NCBI RefSeq assembly: GCF_001270065.2
Contig: NZ_LFYT02000007.1
Coordinates: 85,392 to 149,391 of the forward strand
Length of the DNA stretch: 64,000 nucleotides
Source of the DNA: Limnohabitans planktonicus II-D5
GTDB taxonomy: Bacteria > Pseudomonadota > Gammaproteobacteria > Burkholderiales > Burkholderiaceae_C
Reading direction: 5' to 3'
Position numbers and translations under genes: made by a program. Below, piece by piece: positions 54,432 through 63,231 of this stretch. The notes under the pieces were generated by a model. That model saw nothing but the letters and a program-made list of their open reading frames with translations, did not search any database and was not told the DNA's origin. Each line of letters begins with the position of its first letter. Position 1 is the first letter of the stretch.

Positions 54432-55118
54432 TCAAGCAGCCGGAATCGACCGGCTGACGAAACGCAAAATCAACTCGACCACATGCACCCGCTTGAGGGT
54501 ATTGGCTTTGTCCTGACTGGCGCGGTTTTGAAAAATCAGGCCAAAGGTGTGGCGGTTGGAGACGTTGAAAAACGTGAACGCAGAAATCGCCGAGTGGATG
54601 TCCACCGGGTCCAACCCAGACCGGAACAGGCCCTCGGCCACGCCCCGGTCATACTCCTCTCGCACCGACTCGATGGCCTTGGAGTTGAGCTGCTGGATGC
54701 TCTGGCTTTGGCGCAAATAGTCGCCGCGCTGAATGTTCTCGTTCATCACCAAGCGGATGAAGTCTTCATTGTCGCGGTGGTGGTCGTAGGTGAATTCCAC
54801 CAGCCGCTGCAAGGCCTGCACGGGCGGCAAATCGTCCAGGTGCAGGTCGGATTCGATGGCCCGCATGCGCCGATAGGCTTCTTCCAGCACCGCGAGATAC
54901 AGGCCGTCCTTGCTGCCGAAGTAGTAATAGATCATGCGCTTGCTGGTGCGCGTGGCCGCTGCGATCTCGTCAATGCGCGCGCCGGTGAGACCTTTGTCAG
55001 CAAACTCATGCGTGGCCACGGCCAGAATCTCGGCCATGGTGCGCGCCGGGTCGTTGGTGCGGCCGGTGCCTGTGCCCGTGGGCGGTTGTGGCTCTGAAAA
55101 ATGCACCGGTTCGTTCAT
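54432..55118 (-). CDS. TetR-family transcriptional regulator
   Basis: 228 aa from the ATG at 55118. The helix-turn-helix is in ARTMAEILAVATHEFADKGL followed by GARIDEIAAATRTSKRMIYY and YFGSKDGLY. The C-terminal ligand domain has the TetR_C-type helices with DHHRDNEDFIRLVMNENIQRG. Genes near it suggest that it controls the TRAP operon, though its own orientation and the divergent dehydrogenase allow either. Confidence 0.88.
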   Translation of the reverse strand: MNEPVHFSEPQPPTGTGTGRTNDPARTMAEILAVATHEFADKGLTGARIDEIAAATRTSKRMIYYYFGSKDGLYLAVLEEAYRRMRAIESDLHLDDLPPVQALQRLVEFTYDHHRDNEDFIRLVMNENIQRGDYLRQSQSIQQLNSKAIESVREEYDRGVAEGLFRSGLDPVDIHSAISAFTFFNVSNRHTFGLIFQNRASQDKANTLKRVHVVELILRFVSRSIPAA

Positions 55119-55246
55119 GCAGGCAGTATAGAGGGCCAGCGCCTGCTTCAAAGCCACCGTGCTCGCCAGATTGGCAAACAAGTGACGCCCTGGTGCACAA
55201 GTCCCGGCTACAGTTGCCGCCAATCCGTTCACTCAAAGGTACACGC

Positions 55247-56128
55247 ATGAAAACAATCGGCATGATCGGCATCGGCATGATGGGCCACGGCATCGCAAGC
55301 AATTTGCTCAAGCACGGCCAAAGCCTCACGGTGCTCGAACACCCTGGCAACCAGCCGCTGGACGCCCTGATGGCCGCAGGCGCACGCACCTGCACCACGC
55401 CCCAGGCCTTGGCGGCGCAGTCGGATGTGATCATTTTGTGCGTGACCGGCACGCCCCAGGTCGAGGCCGTGCTGCTGGGCGATGACGGCGTGCTCAAGGG
55501 CATGCGCCCCGGCACCATCGTCATCGACTGTTCCACCGCTGTGCCCGCCTCCACCGAAAAAGTCGCAGCCATGGTCATCGCCCAAGGCGGGCAGTTTCTC
55601 GATTCGCCCATGACACGCACCCCCAAAGAAGCCGCCGAAGGTCGCCTGAACTTGTTGGTCGGTGGCGATGCCGCTTTGTTTGAAACCTGCAAACCCATCC
55701 TGGCCTGCTTTGCCGAAAACATCGTGCACACCGGCCCGATTGGCTCCGGCCACCGCATGAAGCTTTTGCACAACTACGTCTCACTGGGCACCGTCACTCT
55801 GCTGGCCGAAGCCGCCGCGTGCGCACAGCTGTCAGGAGTGAATGCCCAGACCTTTGTGGACGTGCTGGCCATGGGCGGCGGCTGGGGCGCAGCGCTGGAA
55901 CGCCTCAAGCCCACGCTGGCCACAGGCGACACCTCGGGCCTGCGCTTTTCCATGAGCAATGCGCTCAAAGACCTGAGTTACTACAACCAAATGGCCAGCG
56001 ACACCCACGCCGACCACACGGTGGCACAAGCCGTCAAAAACACGCTGGAAACAGCCTGCCAAGAAGGTGACCCGAACGCCCTGGTGCCCGAATTGATTGG
56101 CTTGTTGGTCAAGCGCCAAGGGGCATGA
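55247..56128 (+). CDS. Beta-hydroxyacid dehydrogenase (3-hydroxyisobutyrate dehydrogenase family)
   Basis: 293 aa from the ATG at 55247. Rossmann start TIGMIGIGMMGHGIASNLLK, substrate-binding FLDSPMTRTPKEAAEGRL (usual DAPVSGG replaced), and the catalytic Lys helix GHRMKLLHNYVSLGTV. NAD(P)-dependent oxidation of a hydroxy acid is expected. Divergent from the TetR gene, it may take part in using the compound imported by the TRAP system. Confidence 0.85.
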   Translation: MKTIGMIGIGMMGHGIASNLLKHGQSLTVLEHPGNQPLDALMAAGARTCTTPQALAAQSDVIILCVTGTPQVEAVLLGDDGVLKGMRPGTIVIDCSTAVPASTEKVAAMVIAQGGQFLDSPMTRTPKEAAEGRLNLLVGGDAALFETCKPILACFAENIVHTGPIGSGHRMKLLHNYVSLGTVTLLAEAAACAQLSGVNAQTFVDVLAMGGGWGAALERLKPTLATGDTSGLRFSMSNALKDLSYYNQMASDTHADHTVAQAVKNTLETACQEGDPNALVPELIGLLVKRQGA

Positions 56129-56212
56129 AACTCGGCACGGCTTGGCAGCTCAATCGGCTGGCCATTGACAGGAGACCTTGCCCCGCGATGGAGTGCCGTG
56201 GTCTGCGCGGCC

Positions 56213-56443
56213 TCATGGCGGCGAGGGCACCTCTGCTAACGGTGATGGTGTCTTGATCATCGTGATCACCCCAAACGGACAACGCCGAGCGCACAGGCTG
56301 CAACCCGTGCAAGCATCGGGCTCATGCAGCACCGAATGCTTGCGCCAGGACACGACCTGCAAGCTCAGCACATGCGGTGGACACGCCGCCACACACCAGC
56401 CGCAACCGGTGCAACGGGGGGTGTTGATGTGGGGCAACAGCAT
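56213..56443 (-). CDS. Small 2[4Fe-4S] ferredoxin-type protein
   Basis: 76 aa from the ATG at 56443. Two clusters are complete: CTGCGWCVAACP (about residue 11) and CTGCSLCARRCP (about 44), giving two [4Fe-4S] sites. A longer frame upstream overlaps arsC and has no supporting start. Electron carrier; partner unknown. It lies 14 bp after arsC on the same strand. Confidence 0.8.
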   Translation of the reverse strand: MLLPHINTPRCTGCGWCVAACPPHVLSLQVVSWRKHSVLHEPDACTGCSLCARRCPFGVITMIKTPSPLAEVPSPP

Positions 56444-56457
56444 GTCAACACCCCTGC

Positions 56458-56820
56458 TCAGCGGCTTGACGGCAAGATTTCCAGCACCGTCTGTGGTGGG
56501 CGGCACACCCGCACGCCCAAAGGTGTGGCCACGATCGGACGCTGGATCAAAGCCGGGTGCTGCGCGATGAACGCCATCAGTTGCGCATCGGTCCACTTCG
56601 GGTTGCCCAGGTCCAGCGCGTCATAGGGCGTGCCCTTTTGGCGCAACACATCGCGCACGCTGGCACCCGTGCGTTGCACCAGCGACAGAATTTCATCGCT
56701 GCTGGGCGGGGCCTTGAGGTATTCCACCACGGTGGGCTCCGCACCGCTTTCGCGGATCAAGGCCAGTGCACCGCGCGAGTTGCTGCATTGGGGGTTGTGA
56801 TAGATGGTGATGTCAGACAT
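56458..56820 (-). CDS. arsC: Arsenate reductase (ArsC, glutaredoxin-linked family)
   Basis: 120 aa. Catalytic Cys in HNPQCSNSRGAL near residue 12, then a conserved Arg region LIQRPIVAT near 94. Typical length for ArsC of this family (about 115-140). It reduces arsenate to arsenite using glutathione and glutaredoxin, though many genomic copies (YffB/Spx-like) have other roles. arsA lies 9 kb away. Confidence 0.85.
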   Translation of the reverse strand: MSDITIYHNPQCSNSRGALALIRESGAEPTVVEYLKAPPSSDEILSLVQRTGASVRDVLRQKGTPYDALDLGNPKWTDAQLMAFIAQHPALIQRPIVATPLGVRVCRPPQTVLEILPSSR

Positions 56821-56985
56821 GGTGGTTTAGATCTCAATGTTTCCGATTGTCACCGTGAGATGCCAGTGATCGCAGGGTACCGCGTTCATGGCTTTTTTGG
56901 CCAGTGGGTGGGGCGCTGCGCTCAGTTGACAGGCACCGCACCAGATGGCGAGGAAACTCGCAGAAGCGGTCACACCATGCCGCGC

Positions 56986-57423
56986 TCAGGCCCTCAAGAC
57001 CATCACGGGCACCGTTGACTGTGCCAGCACTTTTTGCGCAACACTGCCCAGCACCAGGGCAGAGACGCCACCGCGCCCACTCGAACCCAGTGCAATCAAG
57101 TCGCAACCCAGCGATTGTTGCGCCTCCAAAATGCCTTTGATCACCGACTTGTTTTCGACCGTGGCGCTGTGAAAGGGCAGCTTCAAACCGTCGCACTCGC
57201 GGCGCAAAACGCCCAAGTGCTGCTCGGCCCATGCCATAGCCACTTGGCTATGGGCTTGCTGCCCCCAAGTGGACGCCTGCCCCACCCCGATGTACAGGTA
57301 AGGGTCAATGACCACCAGGCCAAACACCTCGGCACCCTGACATTGTGCAAATTCAATGGCCATGCGGGCCGCAGCCATAGACGCCTCAGACCCATCAATG
57401 GGCAGCAAAATTTTTTTGACCAC
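56986..57423 (-). CDS. Universal stress protein (UspA family)
   Basis: 145 aa. Begins KKILLPIDGSEASMAAARMA and ends with the ATP-binding loop GSSGRGGVSALVLGSVAQKV. The motif has GxxGxG-like spacing expected of ATP-binding Usp proteins. It binds ATP or is phosphorylated under stress; target unknown. The 165-bp gap to arsC holds nothing recognised. Confidence 0.92.
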   Translation of the reverse strand: MVKKILLPIDGSEASMAAARMAIEFAQCQGAEVFGLVVIDPYLYIGVGQASTWGQQAHSQVAMAWAEQHLGVLRRECDGLKLPFHSATVENKSVIKGILEAQQSLGCDLIALGSSGRGGVSALVLGSVAQKVLAQSTVPVMVLRA

Positions 57424-57686
57424 GGCAGATATTCCTTTTGATGCATCGACAGAAACATCCTAAAGACAAGCGCCGGTCAGTTTCTTGACCTAAGTCGTGA
57501 AAACCCGCCCTAATTGACTACAGGCTTCAGTGAGGATGGATGCCATCAAGCTTGGTGGTACCGTCAATAGTCCACCCAACGCTTGGACTTACTGATCGCG
57601 TCGCGCGGCACCAGCAAATATTTCCAGGGCTTGCCACCCACGGACCCTGCACAGTCTGATGCATGTTTGCACCACAGCTCTATCCA

Positions 57687-58532
57687 TCACACCAAAGGCA
57701 CCGTCAGCCTTTCAATCACCGCCGCCGTATCCGGCCTGACCCCGCGCCACCAGGCAAAGGCCTCGGCCGCTTGTTCGGCCAGCATGCCCACGCCATCGGC
57801 CAGCTGCGTCACGCCCGCTTGCTGCGCCAGCTGCAAAAACGGCGTGAGGCCTTTGCCATAGGTCAGGTCGTAGGCCAGGCATTGGGGGGCAAACACGCTG
57901 GCGGGCAGTGGCGGCAGCTCGGCGCTCAGGCTGGACGAGCTGGCGTTGAGCACCACGTCAAACGTCTGCCCCTGCAAGTCGACATAGCCCAGCCCCTGCA
58001 CGGGCACTTGGCCCGTCTGGTGCTGTTTCGCGAGCGCCGCCAACTCGTGTGCCTTGGCCACCGTGCGGTTGACGATGACCAGCTCGGCAGGCTGCTCGGC
58101 CAGCAAGGGCATCAAAGCGCCTCGGGTGGCACCGCCTGCGCCCAAAATCAACACGCGCCGCCCCATGAGCGGGCAAGCCAGGTTGTGCACCAAGTCCCGC
58201 ACCAAGCCCACCCCGTCAAAGTTTTCTGCGAAGACCTTGGAGCCCTCGAACTTCATCGCGTTCACCGCCCCCGCCATCTGCGCACTGGGGGCCAGGTCGG
58301 TGGCGTAGGCAAAAGCATCGAGCTTGAAGGGCGCGGTCACATTCATGCCACGTCCGCCGCTGGCACGAAAAGCGTCCACCACCGCCGCAAAACCACCCAA
58401 GGGGGCCAGCAATTTGGTGTAGTCCATGTCCTGCCCCGTGACCTGAGCAAAAGCGCTGTGAATCAGGGGTGACTTGCTTTGTTCGATGGGGTTGCCGATG
58501 ACGGCGTAATGGTCGGTGGTCGGGGCGGTCAT
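57687..58532 (-). CDS. aroE: Shikimate dehydrogenase
   Basis: 281 aa. N-terminal YAVIGNPIEQSKSPLIHSAF, catalytic Lys in GMNVTAPFKLDAF, AENFDGVGL in place of the usual NTDG, and Rossmann GAGGATRGALMPLL. NADPH-dependent reduction of 3-dehydroshikimate to shikimate. N-to-F at the substrate motif is unusual; the rest fits. This is the likely biosynthetic copy; a more divergent AroE-like gene lies at 50368. The 263-bp gap to the stress-protein gene on its left shows nothing recognisable. Confidence 0.88.
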   Translation of the reverse strand: MTAPTTDHYAVIGNPIEQSKSPLIHSAFAQVTGQDMDYTKLLAPLGGFAAVVDAFRASGGRGMNVTAPFKLDAFAYATDLAPSAQMAGAVNAMKFEGSKVFAENFDGVGLVRDLVHNLACPLMGRRVLILGAGGATRGALMPLLAEQPAELVIVNRTVAKAHELAALAKQHQTGQVPVQGLGYVDLQGQTFDVVLNASSSSLSAELPPLPASVFAPQCLAYDLTYGKGLTPFLQLAQQAGVTQLADGVGMLAEQAAEAFAWWRGVRPDTAAVIERLTVPLV

Positions 58533-58658
58533 AAAGGTGTTTCCAGCAAAATACTCGGCGTTGAGGTCGGAATCTTAGCTGCCAAGACAAGCATCATTGA
58601 GTCCAGCGTAGGTTTGCATGGCAGCCCAGCGCTTGACGATCTGGGACACGCCCCTCAC

Positions 58659-59215
58659 TGTGGATTCGGCTCTGTGAAGTTTTCAATGCGCAAAGATGTT
58701 GCAGGTCGGCGGTCGAAGACTCCGACATCGGCCAGCGCGAAACCCATCATGTCGGACTCTGCGAGTGCCGACCTACGAGATCAATGCTCAAGGATGTTGT
58801 AGGTCGGCGGTCGAAGACTCCGACATGGGCCAGCGCCGAAACCCATCATGTCGGACTCTGCGTGTACCGACCTACGAGATCAATGCTCAAGGATGTTGCA
58901 GGTCGGCGGTCGAAGACTCCGACATGGGCCTGTGCCTAAATCCATCATGTCGGACTCTGCGAGTGCTGACCAACGAGATCAATGCTCAAGGATTTTGTAG
59001 GTCGGCGGTCGAAGACTCCGACATCGGCCAGCGTGAAACCCATCATGTCGGACTCTGCGAGTGCCGAACTACGAGATCAATGCTCAAAGATGTTGCAGGT
59101 CGGCGGTCGAAGACCCCGACTGGAGTCTGTGCCTAAACCCATCATGTCGGACTCTGCGAGTACCGACCTACGAGATGACATGCCTCACACATTTCAAACT
59201 TCAGCGTGCCGGATC
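58659..59215. repeat. Full large element containing five tandem core palindromes
   Basis: Left outer end TGGATTCGGCTCTGTGAAGT and right outer end TTCAGCGTGCCGGATC, the same termini as the solo elements, enclose cores starting at 58701, 58799, 58898, 58997 and 59095 (period 98-99 bp). The linker is GAGATCAATGCTCAAGGAT. So a single 170-bp element has been expanded internally by core amplification, not by insertion of separate elements. Confidence 0.85.
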
Positions 59216-59255
59216 AACAACAGACACGTACAAACCCACATACAGGAGGCTTTGG

Positions 59256-59546
59256 ATGCCTAAACAAAAAATGGATGCCGACAAACAGGCTTTTGCGCAG
59301 GATGCGCTCACCTCCATCCAGCAAGCCCAACGCGGCGAAGGCCGGGTGCACCAGGTCACGCTGTCGGCCGCTGCCGAGGCGCGGGCCAAAGTGGGTTTGA
59401 CCCAATCGGCCTTTGCGCAATTGATGGGTGTGTCGGTGCGCACTTTGCAAAACTGGGGACAAGGCCGCAGCCATCCATCGGGGGCGGTGCAAACCCTGAT
59501 CAAAGTGGCGCAGCACTGGCCTGAAGTGTTGCGCGCCATGTCCTGA
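59256..59546 (+). CDS. XRE-family helix-turn-helix protein (NadS/HigA-like)
   Basis: 96 aa from the ATG at 59256 (AGGAGGC upstream). The C-terminal half holds the helix-turn-helix LTQSAFAQLMGVSVRTLQNW, followed by GQGRSHPSGAVQTLIKVAQH. Such proteins usually serve as antitoxins downstream of a RelE/HigB-type toxin. No toxin gene precedes it; the repeat array does. It is an orphan regulator or the remainder of a toxin-antitoxin pair. Confidence 0.8.
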   Translation: MPKQKMDADKQAFAQDALTSIQQAQRGEGRVHQVTLSAAAEARAKVGLTQSAFAQLMGVSVRTLQNWGQGRSHPSGAVQTLIKVAQHWPEVLRAMS

Positions 59547-59613
59547 AATGACGCTCGCCACCCCTGTCGCCTTGCAGACCTGTACGCACAAACCCATGGC
59601 TATACTTTCCCGA

Positions 59614-60762
59614 ATGAAATCAAACAAATCCCTGCGTTTTGAAACTTTGGCTGTGCATGCAGGGCACGGCGTCGATCCTTCCACAGGTGCGGTGGTCGAT
59701 CCCATCAACCTGTCCACCACCTTTGAGCGTGACCCCGACGGAAGCTACCCGCACGGCTATTTGTATTCGCGCAACCACAACCCCAACCGCAATGGCCTGG
59801 AAGCCGCTCTATCGGCGCTCGAAGGCGGCGCGGGCGCGGCCGCTTTTGGCTCGGGCCTGGCCAGTGTCACGGCCATTTTTCAGGGTCTGCAGCCAGGTGA
59901 CCATGTGCTGGCTCCCGCCGACATTTACCACGGCACAGCCAACGTGCTCAAACACCTGTTTGCCAAGTGGCAGGTCAGCGCCAGTTTTGTGGACATGACC
60001 CGTCTGGACACGGTGCGCGCGGCCATGCAGCCCAACACCCGCATTGTCTGGATCGAAACCCCCTCCAACCCCCTGATGCAGTGCGTGGACATTGCCGCCG
60101 TGGTCGAGATCGCCCACGCGGGCGGCGCACGCGCCATTGCCGACAACACCTTTGCCTCGCCCGTTTTGCAGCGCCCGCTCGATTTGGGCTGCGACATGGT
60201 CATGCACGCCACGACCAAGTACCTGGGTGGCCGCAGCGATGTGCTGGGCGGCGCGGTCATCACGCGCCAGGACGATGCCCACTTTGCCGCCTTGCGCACC
60301 GCGCAGTTGTTTGGCGGTGCGGTGCCCTCGCCGTTTGACTGCTGGCTGGTCATGCGCAGCTTGCCTACCCTGCCCTACCGCATGCAGGCGCACTGCGCGA
60401 ACGCCGACAAGGTCGCCCGCTTTTTGAACGAGCACCCGCAAGTCAGTGCCGTGCATTACCCGGGTCTGGAAGGCAACGCCTTTCACACGATTGCCAAAAA
60501 GCAGATGTCGGGCTTTGGCGGCATGCTGTCGTTTGAAGTCAAAGGTGGCAAAGACGCGGCCATGGCTCTGGCCGCGCATGTGGAGATCTTCACCCGCGCC
60601 ACCAGCCTGGGCGGGGTGGAAAGCCTGATTGAGCACCGCGCCTCGATCGAGGGGCCAGAGAGCAAGACCCCGCAGGGCTTGCTGCGTGTCTCGGTGGGCC
60701 TGGAGCATGCCGATGACCTGATCGACGACCTGGCGCAAGCCCTTGAACGCGCCAGCAGCTGA
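59614..60762 (+). CDS. PLP-dependent trans-sulfuration enzyme (cystathionine gamma-synthase/lyase family)
   Basis: 382 aa from the ATG at 59614. Features: ETLAVHAGHGVDPSTGAVV, YSRNHNPNRNGLEAALSALE, IETPSNPLMQ, ADNTFASPVLQRPLDLGCDM, and the PLP-lysine motif MHATTKYLGGRSDVLGGAV. Synthase, gamma-lyase or O-acylhomoserine sulfhydrylase cannot be separated by eye. TATACT lies 14-9 bases before the start. Confidence 0.9.
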   Translation: MKSNKSLRFETLAVHAGHGVDPSTGAVVDPINLSTTFERDPDGSYPHGYLYSRNHNPNRNGLEAALSALEGGAGAAAFGSGLASVTAIFQGLQPGDHVLAPADIYHGTANVLKHLFAKWQVSASFVDMTRLDTVRAAMQPNTRIVWIETPSNPLMQCVDIAAVVEIAHAGGARAIADNTFASPVLQRPLDLGCDMVMHATTKYLGGRSDVLGGAVITRQDDAHFAALRTAQLFGGAVPSPFDCWLVMRSLPTLPYRMQAHCANADKVARFLNEHPQVSAVHYPGLEGNAFHTIAKKQMSGFGGMLSFEVKGGKDAAMALAAHVEIFTRATSLGGVESLIEHRASIEGPESKTPQGLLRVSVGLEHADDLIDDLAQALERASS

Positions 60763-62002
60763 GCGTCAGCCCTCTGGGCCACGCCCCTCGCTGGCGGTGG
60801 CCTTCATTGTGTTGGCCCAGTGCCTGAGCACCTCGCTGTGGTTCAGCCCCAGCGGGGTGGCCGACAGCTTGATGCGCGACTGGCAGCTGAGTGCGGCCGC
60901 CTTCAGCTGGCTGTTGGCCGCCACCCAACTGGGCTTCATCGCGGGCACGCTGGCCTTTGCCTTCAGCGGAGCGGCCGACCGGTTTCAGCCCACGCGCATT
61001 TTTGGGGTGTGCAGCTTGCTGGGGGCGCTGGCCAACGCCGCCGTCACTTGGGGTGTGACCGATTACGGCCTGTTTTGGAGCCTGCGCTTTGTCGTGGGCA
61101 TGTGCCTGGCTGGCATCTACCCGCTGGGCATGAAGATGCTGGTGCAGCGTGTGGGCAGCAAACCGGCGGCTGCGCTGGGTTGGCTGGTGGGCATGCTGAC
61201 CTTGGGCACGGCCATGCCGCACGGCTTGCGGGCTCTTGGCCAGAGCTTGCCCTGGCCTGAAGTGCTGCTGGGCTCGTCGGTGCTGGCCCTGGTGGGCGCG
61301 GTGCTGGTGGGCTGGATGGGACAAGCGCCCAAGCAACAAACATCTTTGACTGAACCCACGGCACCTCCTGCTGCAGCAGTTCGCCTGAACACCCAAGCCT
61401 TGCGTGCGGTGATCGCGGTGCGCGGTTTTCGGGCATCGGCGCTGGGCTACTTTGGCCACATGTGGGAGCTTTACGCATTTTGGAGCGTGCTGCCTTGGCT
61501 GAGCCTGCCCATTGCCCGAGCCTTGACCGAGCCGGGCGAGAGTTTGGCCTCTTCTGTGGCATGGATCAGCTTTGCGGTGATTGGCATCGGCTTTTTCGGC
61601 TGCGTGCTGGGCGGCCTGTGGAGCCGACGCGTGGGCAGCGCCAAGGTGGCGGCCAGTGCTTTGGCCGCATCGGGCCTGATGTGCGTGGGCTACCCCTTCA
61701 TTCCCGACACCTGGCCGCTGGTGCAGCTGGGGGCTTTGCTGTTTTGGGGCGTTTGTGTGGTGGCCGATTCACCGCAGTTTTCAGCCATGTCTTCGCACTA
61801 CGCGGCGCCGCAGTGGCTGGGCAGCGCCTTGGTGCTGCAAAACGGCGTGGGCTTTTTGATCACCGTGCTCAGCATCTTGCTGCTGGGCTGGGCCGTGCAG
61901 AAGTGGGGCAGCATGGCCCTGTGGCTGCTGGCCCCCGGCCCGGTGCTGGGCCTGTGGGCCTTGCGGCCTTTGTTAACACCTGACTTGGAGCGCTCACCAT
62001 GA
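60743..62002 (+). CDS. MFS transporter
   Basis: 419 aa from a TTG at 60743 that overlaps the preceding gene by 20 bp; a GTG near 60797 is an alternative. About twelve membrane segments, with SLWFSPSGVADSLMRDW in the first loop and a long central loop near residues 190-210. Major facilitator superfamily, substrate unknown; residues resemble the nitrate/nitrite- or cyanate-transporter-like branch only weakly. The stop overlaps the next ATG (ATGA). Confidence 0.85.
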   Translation: MNAPAAERQPSGPRPSLAVAFIVLAQCLSTSLWFSPSGVADSLMRDWQLSAAAFSWLLAATQLGFIAGTLAFAFSGAADRFQPTRIFGVCSLLGALANAAVTWGVTDYGLFWSLRFVVGMCLAGIYPLGMKMLVQRVGSKPAAALGWLVGMLTLGTAMPHGLRALGQSLPWPEVLLGSSVLALVGAVLVGWMGQAPKQQTSLTEPTAPPAAAVRLNTQALRAVIAVRGFRASALGYFGHMWELYAFWSVLPWLSLPIARALTEPGESLASSVAWISFAVIGIGFFGCVLGGLWSRRVGSAKVAASALAASGLMCVGYPFIPDTWPLVQLGALLFWGVCVVADSPQFSAMSSHYAAPQWLGSALVLQNGVGFLITVLSILLLGWAVQKWGSMALWLLAPGPVLGLWALRPLLTPDLERSP

Positions 62003-63183
62003 CCCCCAGCCACCCCGTCCTTGAAGCCGCCCGTTCTTGCCAGGACTGGCTGGTGGGCCTGCGCCAGCAGCTGCACCAATTGCCCGAGCTGTCTTACCGC
62101 GAGCAGGCCACGGCAGAGCGCGTGAAAGCCGAACTGAGCGCCATGGGTGTGCCCTGGGAAGGGGTGGGCGAACACGGCGTGGTGGCCACGGTCACAGGCC
62201 AGCACAGCTGCGCCATGGTGGCGCTGCGGGCCGACATGGACGCCTTGCCCATTCAGGAGCAAAACGAGCATTTGCCCTACCGCTCGCAAGTGCCCGGCGT
62301 GATGCACGCCTGTGGGCACGACGGCCATGTGGCCATGCTGCTGGGCGCAGCGCGGGTGTTGCAGCAGTTCTCGGGATCGCTGCAAGGCAGCGTGAAACTG
62401 TGCTTTCAGCAAGCCGAAGAGCAAGGCGGCGGCACGGCCGAATTGCTGGAGCACCTGGCGGCGTTTCCGGTGCAGAGGGCCTTTGCCATTCACCTGTGGT
62501 CCGAAATCGAGGCGGGCCAGATCAGCGTGCAGGCCGGGCCACGCATGGCCGCCTGTGATTTGGTGGAGATTGAACTGAGCGGCGTGGGCTGCCACGGTGC
62601 ATCGCCTCAAAAAGGTGTGGACCCGATTGCGGCAGGCGCGGCTTTGGTGAACAACCTGGCCATGATGATGACGCGTGAGATCAACCCAGCGCACGCGGCC
62701 AGCCTGACTTTTGGCAAATTTCAAAGCGGTTTTGCGGGCAACGTGATTCCCGATCAGGCCTTGCTCGCAGGCACACTGCGCACCACCCACTTGGCCGACC
62801 AGCAGCACCTGCACCAAGCCATCCGGCGCGTGGTGGACAGCACCGCCGCCAGCTTCAGGGCGCAGGCCCAGCTGAACATCCGCAAGGGCGGCTCGATGCT
62901 GATCAACGAAGCACGCAGCAGCGCCCTGGCCGCGCAATGCGCCAGCGACTTGTTTGGGGCCGAGGCGGTGATCGACTTTCCGTCGCTCATGGTGTCGGAA
63001 AACTTTGGCGACTTTCTGGAAAAGTACCCCGGCCTGATGGCCCTGGTCGGCGTGCGCAACGAAGCCCTGGGTGCGTGCCATGCACACCACCACCCCCAGT
63101 TCAACATCGATGAAAGCGCGCTGTATCGGGGCGTGGCCATGCACGTCGAGTTTTCGCTGAGCAGCTTGGCGCAAATCGCCTGA
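61999..63183 (+). CDS. M20-family amidohydrolase (N-acyl amino acid type)
   Basis: 394 aa. Metal-binding motifs: HQLPELSYREQATAERVK, VALRADMDALPI, MHACGHDGHVAMLLG, CFQQAEEQGGG and HHHPQFNIDESAL. Length and motifs are typical of hippurate/N-acyl-amino-acid hydrolases. It may hydrolyse an amide imported by the coupled MFS carrier; that is inference. Confidence 0.9.
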   Translation: MTPSHPVLEAARSCQDWLVGLRQQLHQLPELSYREQATAERVKAELSAMGVPWEGVGEHGVVATVTGQHSCAMVALRADMDALPIQEQNEHLPYRSQVPGVMHACGHDGHVAMLLGAARVLQQFSGSLQGSVKLCFQQAEEQGGGTAELLEHLAAFPVQRAFAIHLWSEIEAGQISVQAGPRMAACDLVEIELSGVGCHGASPQKGVDPIAAGAALVNNLAMMMTREINPAHAASLTFGKFQSGFAGNVIPDQALLAGTLRTTHLADQQHLHQAIRRVVDSTAASFRAQAQLNIRKGGSMLINEARSSALAAQCASDLFGAEAVIDFPSLMVSENFGDFLEKYPGLMALVGVRNEALGACHAHHHPQFNIDESALYRGVAMHVEFSLSSLAQIA

Positions 63184-63231
63184 ACAGAGGGTGATGGACG
63201 CATGGCGCTTTGAGCAGGTTGGCACCTTCAA

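Noticed and set aside
61798..63231. 477-aa leftward open frame opposite the M20 amidohydrolase
   Set aside because: Antisense shadow; the + strand shows the metal-binding motifs.
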